From contig NC_092561.1 in assembly GCF_037975245.1 (NCBI RefSeq), positions 13,015,001 to 13,079,000 of the forward strand: DNA of 64,000 nucleotides, given 5' to 3'. The stretch is from Apostichopus japonicus (Eukaryota; Echinodermata; Holothuroidea; Aspidochirotida; Stichopodidae). The notes below the pieces were generated by a model. That model did not search any database. It saw only the letters and a program-made list of their open reading frames with translations, and was not told the origin of the DNA. The position numbers and the translations under genes were made by a program. This document shows positions 48,261 through 57,659 of the stretch, piece by piece (the first letter of the stretch is position 1; each line of letters opens with the position of its first letter).

Positions 48261-48584
48261 CTAGCAATGAGAGAGTTGCCTGGTGCAGGGAGATGTCACT
48301 GACAGCGAGAGGTTTATGTTATTAACACACTGTTATTAAATGGGTAGTTTACAGCTGCAGAATATCGGCAGCCAGGACGCCTGCACTAAGACGCAATTTC
48401 AGAGAAGTTCGTGAAAAACGGTGCGCAGTTTTGTAACGAGTACATTAGTACCGTGAACTCACGAAGTTAGAATTAATTCCGTTTACGAATAACATCTCTC
48501 TTGATCACGATTCCTATTGTTATCAGGTTACAATCCCTCCACATGGCAGCAGCTAAACAGCGCCCAATAATGGTTTTATCTCGC

Positions 48585-48655
48585 AGGTCCCCATTTATAC
48601 ACATTGGTGAAGAGAGGCAATTGAGATAAAGTGCCTTGCCCAAGGACACAACGCT
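48585..48655 (-). mobile_element. Possible SINE-like conserved repeat core
   Basis: CCATTTATACACATTGGTGA ... AGAGGCAATTGAGATAAAGTG ... CTTGCCCAAGGACACAACG resembles a repeat module I recall from many marine-animal genomes, often next to a tRNA-like head. No polymerase III boxes are visible here, so this would be a fragment. Strand is uncertain. The 89-codon minus frame 48473-48742 overlaps it. Confidence 0.35.
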
Positions 48656-48744
48656 ATGAACTGGCCAATTACAACCTTTTCTCAAAATTGAAAGACTTTT
48701 CTTAAAACTCAATTTAGTCTTAAAATTGTCGTCAGTAATCAAAC

Positions 48745-50830
48745 CGAAAACCTTAACATTGGGCTACTTTATCTAATAATTAAATTTCTTCGATTTATTT
48801 CGACTTCTTCTTGAATTCGCTTCATATAAAATGTCGATTTCTTCTTTGTTTTAAACTTTCGCATTTTCACTAGAATGTGTTTATATCAAAATGTCGATTT
48901 ACCATCTAAACATATTTGCGTTTTATCTCAAACTTATACTCTTCTCTCGAAATTGCCATTGTACTACTTTCTCATATATAAATTTCCACTATATTTTATC
49001 TCAAAAACCCCCTTTCTTGATAAGAATGGTACAATGTAAAATAGGAGTAAAGATAGGTTTCATACATTGACTATTAAAATCATTGGTGAAATGTCGACCT
49101 AGTATTTTGATTTGAGCAATAACGAGATACGTCAAAAGACAAAACATCGTTTGATTGCCTTACACTCTCTTTGATGGTGCAAAGATTCAGATGAATAATC
49201 CAGCACTGGCATAAAGTGGAATTCATTAAAAAAGTGGTTGGTTTGGGAGGGGATGAAAAACTCTTATAACTTTACATTTATTCCCATAATTTTATGATGA
49301 GGATCAAATGAGTAATTGTAAACAAAAATGTAACTTGACACAGACACGTTCTGTCTGCCCGATGTGTCTGCAAAATGTGTATGCCTGATCAAGGGTGTTC
49401 AATTTTTTGTTATTCCAGGTAGGTTTTAATTTTCATTTAAACATGTACTTTTGTTTTCATTGTTTTTTTATGCATCCTCTAGCAGATATTAACGTAGGCC
49501 GGGGGCCGGGGCGGGCATAAAATGCTTTGGCCCCAATTTTAACCGTTGAGGAGGGGAACTAACGCCTAACGCTTAGAATTTTTTTTAATGATAACTTCAT
49601 TTACTTGATATGCTTTGTGTGTAATTATTACTTCCTCATCCCTTACCTATATCCAATTGTCGTCAATTTTTAAACTGTCTGTTTACACCAGGTATGTATA
49701 ACGTTATGTATCTCGTACATTTTTCTATTGGCGCCAAAATGTCTGGACAGATGTAGAAAACACCTGTCTATGATTATCGGTTACTCAATGCTTGTGAAAT
49801 ATCTGAACACATCTAGTTTCACTTACAATTAATAGTTTAGTGTTATATTAGTGAATGGTTTAGTGTTATATTGTTGCAGACGTAGTGTATTTGTGGGAGT
49901 TGCTTGTTACCAATGACTTGTTGAGCGGTTATTAAGATTATTTAATATCGAGGAACCGCTGTTAATAGCTAAAATAGTACTAAGTGAGATCAGTTTGACG
50001 GTATGGTATAGGCATAGGCTTGGATTTGTAAAAAGGCCAGGCCAAATTTAGGTAGGCTATATGCTAGACTTATGTTAGAAATCTCAAACATCACCCACGA
50101 AAAGCTAGAAGTAGGCCCTACTTCTTTTAGAAAGAGGACATGCTTAGCAAACCTATGTAATCAATAATACATATATATAATAGCCTAGTTGATGACTAAT
50201 TATCAGAAAACCCCAAGTTAAAGGAATATCTTAACTATAAAGGAATTAAATAAAACACATCGGAACAGAGAGCTTTATTTAAAGCTATTAAAATTTAAAG
50301 TAAGTGAAGAATAAAACCAGCGATTAACATTCTCGGTGAGCTGAAGCCTAACCTTTACTTCGAAAACTATTTCTTTATTCTAGCTAAGAAAAAATATTCA
50401 TAGACAAACTAGAAACTTTGTTATCCCTTCAAATATCTTAAACCACAGAAAATGGTTCCACTCGATCTTAATCGTACATAACATGGCCATATAGGCCTTC
50501 AGACAAGCCAGTCAATAACATTTCAAAATGATTATTGTAATAACCTAACTTACTAAATTTTTCAGGTCAGACGTTTAACTTAAAGCCAATTATATGAGAA
50601 ACCTGCAGCTTTTTACCGAGCAGGCTGACTGAAATAATGTCATTTTATAACTGATTATTAGTTCAATGACCACGACCTAAATGTCCTAGTTTATCGATAT
50701 ATCTTTCCTTTATTTTTATTTCGTAATTTTTAATATTTATAATATCATCATTATTAATCTAATCCTAACCAAATTCAATCTATTTATCTCTATGTACTCT
50801 ATTATCAGTAACTCTATTCTTTCATTTTAG
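48745..50830. other. Intron of the NLR gene with a G-rich transposon scrap
   Basis: At 49495-49530 a GGCCGGGGGCCGGGGCGGGC patch resembles the G-run transposon ends. A strong pyrimidine-rich acceptor (CTATTCTTTCATTTTAG) closes the intron at 50830. No other exon was identified. Confidence 0.45.
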
Positions 50831-51039
50831 ATTCCTATCCCCTGTGTGTATCTATACCACTGCTCTCCTAGAGTTGATGAGTCTGGTTTGAAACTTATCC
50901 TTCAGTCTGGTGTCTCTCTCCCTATCCTGAGTTTCCTCCAGAAGCTGCGGATCTCTGACAACAACAGGAGACCAACTAATGAAGCGTTTGCGGCCATCTT
51001 GTCTTACTCCTCACAGTGTACATGCTTGAAGGAGCTGAT
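50831..51039 (+). CDS. NLR gene, leucine-rich-repeat-like exon
   Basis: Starts after acceptor TTCATTTTAG at 50830 and ends at donor GAT|GTAAGT (51039/51040). The frame is open throughout in phase 0, which is the phase left by the NACHT exon, and it ends two bases into a codon. The product (for example SGLKLILQSGVSLPILSFLQ, then LRISDNNRRPTNEAFAAIL) has the spacing of leucines expected of NLR leucine-rich repeats, which are thought to bind ligand or hold the protein inactive. The join skips a 3.7 kb intron that contains the 53 bp minisatellite. Confidence 0.78.
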
Positions 51040-51700
51040 GTAAGTATTTCGGTCGATGTATCTGTTAGAATCATCATAACAAGTAATTAATTTAATTAAT
51101 AAACATTATCAATATTAACTAACAATAGAGAATGTCAAGTCTGATGTATTTAAATGTCAAGGATTGGATTTAATTAGTTCAGTTGAATTTATTTCAATAA
51201 TTAGGTCATTGAGAAGGATTCTGTAGGATGTTATGATAAATAAAACAAAATAAAAAGGATTAATAGGGAATATTTTAAGAGGGGGTTGGTAAGAGAGGAT
51301 AACAAAATGAAATGTATACCAAACAAGCAACCATTTAAATAGTTTTAAGGAAATAAATCATTGTAATTGAGCTAATTATAAAGTTTAATAGTATTTTTGT
51401 TACTGCCATAAGCATCATTAAAGGCCAATCTGTTTCTCATAAATTTCAGAGATTCAAATTCCATTCAAAACTGCATCAATGTCTTCTTTATAGTTTAAAA
51501 TACGATGTTATACAAAATAAGTTAACTTAATATTATTGCTCATTATTTAATCATCATTTTAAGCAATTAAACACGTACCGTCAGCTTTTCATAATTCATA
51601 ACTTTAAACAAAACCTGTTTAATAATTTAATATTCCTCGTATGAATATTACTTCATACTTGATTCGATCATAACGTCCCCTGCTTGTCCTTTGCAATTCA
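51040..51700. other. Intron of the NLR gene, nothing recognised
   Basis: AT-rich, with no frame or element identified before the poly-C tract. Confidence 0.5.
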
Positions 51701-51712
51701 GTGTAATTGACA

Positions 51713-51727
51713 CCCCCCCCCCCCCCC
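51713..51727. repeat. Poly-C tract
   Basis: A C homopolymer of about 15 bases. It is the first of a cluster of C/G homopolymers in this intron. Confidence 0.9.
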
Positions 51728-51916
51728 ATCTCTCACTTATAAAACACCTGTTTCACTGATTAAATTTCCGACTCCTCCCATTTACCAGTCCATCGTTTAC
51801 CCTACCTACCATCGATAACCTCTCGGTTCTTCGCACTCAACCTCCCTCTTCAATGTATTTTTACCCTCCACCTGCCCTTACCCTCTCATCACCCTTTTTG
51901 TTCCTATGGGGGAATT

Positions 51917-52375
51917 CCACGCGACCGAAGGTCCGCGAGACCGAAGGTCCGCGAGACCGAATTTCGGCGAGCCGATGTTCCACGAGACCGATGGTTCATC
52001 GATCGTAACTAAGAGGGGTTTCAGAGGGGTCAAGGATGATTGACAAGAAGGGCAATAGGGTATCCCCATATCTAATTATTAAGTTATATTGTATTCTAAA
52101 ATGTCATTTGGGGGAGCAGGGGGGGGGGGGCGAGACATTTGAGAGGGGGGCTTTCGCCCCCTGATTACGCCACTGGTGGGCGCCTAGTATCAATGCAAGC
52201 CACCCCAGCCCCTTGCGCAAGTCACTGGTATCCACTATGAAAAGAAATGTCTGTAAATTCTTTATAATTATGCGCTTTATCAACGCAATATTACCGATAT
52301 TAATATTTGTCTCAGCAGTAGTTTCGGACCTTCGGTCTCGCAGACCTTCGATCTCGCGGACCTTCGGTCTCGTGG
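51917..52375. mobile_element. 459 bp foldback element with 16 bp tandem units in its inverted ends
   Basis: The left end is about five head-to-tail copies of a 16 bp unit (ACCGAAGGTCCGCGAG and variants, 51921-52005). The right end has about three copies inverted (ACCTTCGGTCTCGCGG and variants, 52325-52375). Both outer ends read CCACG then the unit. The middle holds a G-run and an inverted CAGTGGCGTAATCAG end, so a second element may sit inside. I see no clear target duplication. This is the architecture of Drosophila FB and of sea urchin TU foldback elements. Confidence 0.8.
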
Positions 52376-52865
52376 CCTGTAACCTTTTACAATATGTTCA
52401 TATCAAATTATGACGTATAAAGCCAACAAATTATGCTCCATATTATTTGACTTTCCTTAAGCTGAGGAAAAAGAAAAATGTTACTTTTCAACTGATAGAC
52501 CATTTAATATGAAAATCGAACGTTTCAATTTTTTTTTTTTAAGTTGTTGCTATCCCTGTCGATTGTTTTGTTCTTATCAAATAATATCAATTGACTGACG
52601 TCTTCGACACTTATGAAGAAAAGTTTAAGCACCAGGTGTTTTATAGTAGCAAGTTTTATAATCAAATATTGGTTGATTTTAGTGTTTGCCATTACAACCA
52701 ATAATATGGTTAAATCTTATTGAATCTGCGAGATGAAGATGAAATATTGTTCGTGTTTAGCAGGGATCAAGTATTCGAAGGTTCATGCCGCCTAGGAAAA
52801 TCTCAGCAAAGCTACTTGATATCCCGTAGACCAGGCTATGAATGAGCTAGGACGTATCACCTGGA

Positions 52866-53203
52866 AGGAGGATATATCTCATGTGGTTTTTCTAGACCAG
52901 AATTTCATAAAGAATAGGAATATCTTGGATAAAAGCCTAAATCCTTAACGCACCCCGAAAAGGTGGTTCTTTCTGGGGGGGGGGGGGGGGCTGGTCCCTT
53001 TTCAAGGAAAAAACGGAGGATATATTTACACACAAATAGGATAAAATGTGGTTTTCTAGACCATAATTACATAAGGAATGAGAATATCTTGGGTTATAAG
53101 CCCAAATCCCGATCGCACTCCAGAAGAGGTTTTTCGGGGGGGGGGGGGGGCTATTTTTAAGGGAAAAAAAAACCATAAGTTACATTTACCCACAAATAAG
53201 ATA
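52866..53203. repeat. Two-copy tandem duplication, 164 bp period, with a poly-G tract in each
   Basis: TCTAGACCA begins at 52891 and 53055. Each copy carries ATATCTTGG, a CGCACYCCRRAA-like block, a G run of about 13-15 and a purine-rich stretch, then ATTTACMCACAAATA. The two short frames on opposite strands here are artefacts. Confidence 0.85.
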
Positions 53204-53336
53204 AAACAAACTCTTATTAACCTTAAAATTTAAACCCAGTTGGCTAATTAAGCCTTATATATTAGATGTGGTAACACTGTGGTGGTGAGGGAGTATTAGG
53301 GTTCTCTAAAGTATCCCTATTTAACCCAAACTGCAT

Positions 53337-53349
53337 TGGGGGGGGGGAG
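53337..53349. repeat. Poly-G tract
   Basis: A G homopolymer of about 11, the fourth such tract within 1.3 kb of intron. Confidence 0.85.
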
Positions 53350-53659
53350 CATTATAATTTTTTTTTGCCATGGATTTTAAACCGTTTGAGATATGAACTA
53401 GATTCTTTCATGACTTTTTCCCTCGTCTTGCGCACATTTTACACCACTTTTGTCCACATAGGACCCTTTTAAGGTGAGTTTTTTTTGTGATGAGTCAATT
53501 TGTGATGACGTCACAGAAATGTTTCAATTTTTACATTGACTTGTGTACAAAAGCGTTAGTTTAAATAGATGCAAATACTCTAACTTGGGACAAATTTAAA
53601 AGTCTGTTTGTACAAAAAGCCGCCTAGAAAGTCTTTACAATCATTATCTAGAAACAGTT

Positions 53660-53985
53660 CTAGCCAAGGGCGTCGTGCGAAATTATATATATTTTTTAAG
53701 GGGGGGGGGGGGGTGAGCAGGTGATGACTATCTAAGCGGAGCGCCACCACAGGTTGGCGCGCAGCGTACAAGAAACTTCCCGTGCCTTATGGCAGTAAGC
53801 AACAACCCTAAAATTGATAAAAATTTCCGGCAGTTTTTTATTTTGGGAAATATCCTCGTAGGAAGTGATCGCCATTTATTCCTCAGTTTACCAATTCCTC
53901 GTCTCCCAGAAGCGCCCAAAATTTTAGAAATCGAAACATTTTTGTATTGGCTGATCCATGATCGCCGCACATGCCCGTGAGAAGT
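53660..53985. mobile_element. Non-autonomous DNA transposon of the G-run/GCGCC family, inside the RT relic
   Basis: CAAGGGCGTCGTGCG on the left and CGCACATGCCCGTG on the right look like imperfect inverted ends. A G14 run and the family core ACTATCTAAGCGGAGCGCC (53728-53746), then GGTTGGCGCG, lie inside. Its right end abuts the point where the antisense reverse transcriptase loses similarity, so it probably truncated that element. No target duplication was found. Confidence 0.6.
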
Positions 53986-53989
53986 GGTG

Positions 53990-55381
53990 ACTGGAGACTA
54001 TGAAGTACACCCCTTTCAGTATTCTGCTTATATGACCATGCAGTGAAACTCAGTTTATCATCAATACAAACACCTAGATATACTGTAAGATGAGTGCGTT
54101 CTACTTCCGCATCTTTAATTGAGATTTTAGTTAATTTACATGATACAAGACCTTCATGTTTAATATTTATATTTTCAAAAACCATTTTCTTAGACTTCTT
54201 TGGATTGAGTCTTAAATTCTTCCCATCACACAGATCTACAATATTTGATACATCAGTTTTATAACTTGCTTGGTCAGCCTGATGCGTTCGCTTTGATACA
54301 TTGCACACTATAGCAGTGTCATCAGCATATTTCACCACAGTACATTTAGAAGTAGATCTTATTTCGTCAGTATATATTGTGAACAGAAGAGAAGACAGAG
54401 GACCGCCTTGAGGGACACCAACATTTATTTTCGATTTTTCCGCCAGACCTTTAGAATATTTTACCTGTCTAGACCAGCCATTCATAAAATTTGATATCCA
54501 ATGTAACAACCATGACTCTTCAAAGAACCCTTGCATGTCCTTGCTTAAACGATTTGGAAGAACCGTGTTAAAAGCACTGGAAAAATCAAGAAATAAGACC
54601 TTAGATATAGTAGTATCTTTGTTATTTAATCCTGTGACAATATTGTGAATAAGTGTTAAAACAGCATCGGTACATGACAACCCCTTCCTATAAGCAAATT
54701 GATTGCTATCTCCATATTGATCAATAGCTTGGGTTATTTGAGGCACGATCAATTTCTGCATACAATTAAAACTTATACAGGCAAGATCAATTGGTCTAAA
54801 ATCATTTACCGATCGTGGGGTTGTCACTTTGGGTATAGGGGCTGTTATGGCATTTTTCCACATAGCCGGTATCTCACATTGTGCTGTACATTTATTGAAA
54901 ATAGTTGTTAAAATACCCGATAGTTCATCCGCACAAAATTTATATACCCACCAAGCTGTATTGTCAGAGCCACCAGCTATACCATTATTTAGAGGCATTT
55001 TGTAACATTCTTTTCGTCAAATTTAAAGTTTTCATTATTCGTACGTTCAGGCAAAGACAAGGGTACATCTAAGCATAAGGAATCATTGAAACGTCCGAAA
55101 TAAACATTTAGTTCATTTGCCATTTCTCTGCTTACAGTTTGTTTTTCATCATTGTCCGGCGATCGTACGGTTCTAAGTAGGTCCCACAGAGATTTAGAGT
55201 CAGCAGTTACTTCCTGAAAAACAGTGGTTCTATTCTGATGTACGCGTCTGTTAATATCTCTCTGTATTCTATTCCTAAGTACTCGGTCATTTACCTCTAT
55301 CGCATGTCGCTTTTCCTTCAACAATCGTTTGATGTCAGCATCAGCTGGAATCCGTTTTCTATGGGAGCGTAGAAGGGACAT
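53990..55381 (-). pseudogene. Non-LTR retrotransposon ORF2 relic: linker plus reverse transcriptase
   Basis: Read on the minus strand. A linker region (55381-54989, with RDINRRVHQNRT and SKSLWDLLRTVRS) runs into the RT after a one-base frame offset in an A-run near 54999. The RT (Met at 54998) shows NDFRPIDLA at 66-74, FLDFSSAFNTV at 136-146 with the catalytic Asp, GVPQGGPLSSLLF at 194-206, YADDTAI at 224-230 and YLGVCIDDKL at 307-316. FLDFSSAFNT and GxPQGxPxSxxLF fit Rex1/CR1-like clades. The open frame runs on to 53883, but past about 53990 it reads unrelated transposon DNA, so the C-terminus is lost. No endonuclease is present upstream. It lies antisense in an NLR intron and is inactive as it stands. 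Confidence 0.9.
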
Positions 55382-56159
55382 TGCATTGAGGAGTTACCAA
55401 CTTGACAAAACGACAATTATCTGCAAATTGACGAGTTGACGAGATGGTAAAGTGACAAAATTCAGAAAATTGACGTTTTGACGAGATAACGGATCTCGTC
55501 AATGCATCAATTCTCTGCAAATTGACGAGTTGCACACTTACTACCATCTCGACAAGTTGACAAAATTCAGAAAATTGACGTTTTGACGAGTTAACGGATC
55601 TCGTCAATGCAGCAATTTTCTGCAAATTGACGAGTTGCACAGTTACTATCATCTCGACAAGATGACAAAATTCAGAAAATTGACGTTTGGACGAGATATC
55701 GGATCTCGTCAATGCATCAATTTTCTGCAAATTGACGAGTTGCACACTTACAACCATCTCGACAAAATGACAAAATTCAGAAAATTGACGTTTTGACGAG
55801 ATAACGGATCTCATCAATGCAGCAATTTTCTGCAAATTGACGAGTTGCACACTTACAACCACCTCGACAAGATGACAAAATTCAGAAAATTGACGTTTTG
55901 ACGAGATAACGGGTCTCGTCAATGTATCAATGCATTTCAGTTTGTTCATCACCCGTGATTCAATAGAAAAGTCCGTCATCAATTCTCTTATGCTCCTTAG
56001 TACATCTGAACTGTATTTCACCCTAGCTATTATAGTATTGTGTAGGCTAGTATTGCACTGGGCTATAGTTAGGCTATGTATGAAACCGGTCACGAAATAT
56101 AAGATAAAAATACTGCTCACCAGTTTCTTTAGGATGATACAAAAATACATGTATCCCAT
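55359..56159 (-). CDS. Unidentified ORF: N-terminal hydrophobic segment plus 35-residue tandem repeats
   Basis: A 266-codon minus-strand frame. Residues about 8-33 form a hydrophobic segment (LKKLVSSIFILYFVTGFIHS), a possible signal peptide or membrane anchor. From about residue 75 come four full repeats and partial outer copies of a 35-residue unit (QFSEFCHLVEMVVSVQLV then NLQKIDALTRSVISSKR). Each has one cysteine and a helical-looking hydrophobic pattern. The repeat is a 105 bp DNA tandem array, and its period is divisible by three, so openness may be incidental. The frame ends inside the 5' end of the RT relic, so any original C-terminus is cut off. I recognise no family; it could be a gene fragment, an odd retrotransposon leader or non-coding satellite. 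Confidence 0.35.
   Translation of the reverse strand: MGYMYFCIILKKLVSSIFILYFVTGFIHSLTIAQCNTSLHNTIIARVKYSSDVLRSIRELMTDFSIESRVMNKLKCIDTLTRPVISSKRQFSEFCHLVEVVVSVQLVNLQKIAALMRSVISSKRQFSEFCHFVEMVVSVQLVNLQKIDALTRSDISSKRQFSEFCHLVEMIVTVQLVNLQKIAALTRSVNSSKRQFSEFCQLVEMVVSVQLVNLQRIDALTRSVISSKRQFSEFCHFTISSTRQFADNCRFVKLVTPQCNVPSTLP
55408..55930. repeat. 105 bp tandem repeat, five copies, alternating two variants
   Basis: TGACGTTTTG (or TGACGTTTGG) occurs at 55471, 55576, 55681, 55786 and 55891, exactly 105 bp apart. At one site the copies alternate GCATCAATT and GCAGCAATT, pointing to amplification as a 210 bp dimer. Inside each unit TTGACGAGAT and ATCTCGTCAA form a short inverted repeat. Confidence 0.96.
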
Positions 56160-56339
56160 CAGTAGTCCGTTGTGTTAAAATTACTCCAGAAGAAGAAAAT
56201 CAGAAAATAGTATATATTGCACAAAAGGACGAAAAAAACTGTTAGCGAAAGTGCATACGTGTCAGCTCATGTAGAGCGCCACAATGATAAGGGAGTCCCA
56301 TAATCTCTGTTCACTACATTTATCTTAACTTTCCGAAAT

Positions 56340-56669
56340 TTGTAACAGGCTTAAAAAACAATTACAAATCTTCTAAAATTACCCGACCTTATTTAAATCA
56401 ATCTTGCAACTATTGTCTACCGTTCAATTCCTAATAGCCTTCCACATCTTTAGCAAGTCTATGTAAGACCAATAATGAGATTCATCCCCACAATACCCGT
56501 CACTCAAATAACATTCATTGTCCTCCATGCCGTACAAGCTTGATAAGATTTAATACTCACAACCGAGCCATTGACTCTTGGAATTCCCTACCTGTAAACA
56601 TACAAAACCGCAATTCACTTGTTAATTTTCGAAAAACCATAAAACAAGATTGTATACATAATTACTGAT
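56340..56669 (+). pseudogene. Non-LTR retrotransposon ORF2 C-terminal relic
   Basis: On the plus strand, frames give TNNEIHPHNTRHSNNIHCPP, then CRTSLIRFNTHNRAIDSWNSLP and VNIQNRNSLVNFRKTIK up to a TGA at 56667. This is the hallmark C-terminus of Jockey/CR1-like ORF2 (NTR...N, RF, then WNSLP and an FKKxLK-like end). A frameshift near 56470 separates it from FLIAFHIFSKSM. The RT is missing, and the orientation is opposite to the neighbouring RT relic, so it is a different insertion. Confidence 0.75.
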
Positions 56670-56736
56670 CATTGTTATATTACAGTTTATTCTGGTTCTT
56701 TATTTTTGAGAGAATGGTGGGTGGGCAGAAACGTGG

Positions 56737-56749
56737 GGGGGGGGGGGGT
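56737..56749. repeat. Poly-G tract
   Basis: A G homopolymer of about 14 within a GTGGG...GGAGGGGAGGG context; strong quadruplex potential. Confidence 0.85.
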
Positions 56750-57560
56750 TGGAGGGGAGGGACTTATAGTCGTTAGTATTAAGGGTTTTTTTTGTAAGCA
56801 GGGAGTGTTGTACCTAGTTAAGCTCATTAGAGTTTTTTCACAACGCTTCCTTTCACAATATGTTGTATATTATCTTATATACCTGTTTATGTCATGAATT
56901 TTAATATTATTATTCTTGCAAAAACTTAACTGTAAATATTGTATTGTTACATGTCATATTACAAATTATCACCACACTAAACATTGTTCTAACCCCAGCC
57001 ACATGACGTAATACACATTATACAGAACGACACACTCGGCGATACATGTTGAAAAGTTTGATAAATAAAACCAAGGTGAAAAGTATTTGGTCTGTAAGTT
57101 TAAACAAGATTAAACACACAACTACCCTGTTAAGCAATCTGAACTCAAGCATTAACGTTTTTTATTTCACAATTACTTATTTTCGTTCCAATTAAGTTCT
57201 AATTAAGTTTGCATTTCTTGTATCTAAAACCCTGAACTAACTGTTTTGAACTAAAACTATTTTTCAGACCTGGAGATCAAGCATTCCGGTTCCGATGGAA
57301 ATTTAATTGTTACATTTGATACATCACAACGTTTCGTAAACAGGAATTTGTTATACTTGTAATTTTCTTTTCATGTGCTTATGTTAACCAAAATCTGACC
57401 TCCAATTTCGTGTACCATGCACCTTGATCTGATGAACAATATCATTCCTGTATTATTTTGAACATTTGAGGCATTTTAAATTCTTCATGATATATATATA
57501 TATAACACGCCAGTTTCATTAGAATAGTTACCATGATGTGATTCTTTCATTACTTCACAG

Positions 57561-57655
57561 GTTTGGTTTCCCTAACTATGGAGGAGGATATACTCTACCA
57601 GAGACTATTCCGGTAGGATCGGTCCCGTCATCATTAAAATCAAGAAATGTCAAAG
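57561..57655 (+). CDS. NLR gene, candidate third LRR-region exon
   Basis: Acceptor GATTCTTTCATTACTTCACAG ends at 57560 (strong pyrimidine tract). The frame entered needs one base to finish the AT left by the 50831 exon, giving ATG, and is then open: FGFPNYGGGYTLPETIPVGS and VPSSLKSRNVK. The LPxxIPxxxxPSSL pattern resembles degenerate leucine-rich repeats of invertebrate NLRs. I place the donor at AAAG|GTGAAA because it leaves phase 1, the only phase in which the 59581 exon is open. The weaker CCG|GTAGGA at 57612 is the alternative. Confidence 0.55.
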
Positions 57656-57659
57656 GTGA

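Noticed and set aside
48473-48742. 89-codon minus-strand frame as a gene
   Set aside because: Overlaps a repeat-like module (TTGCCCAAGGACACAACG) and has no domain.
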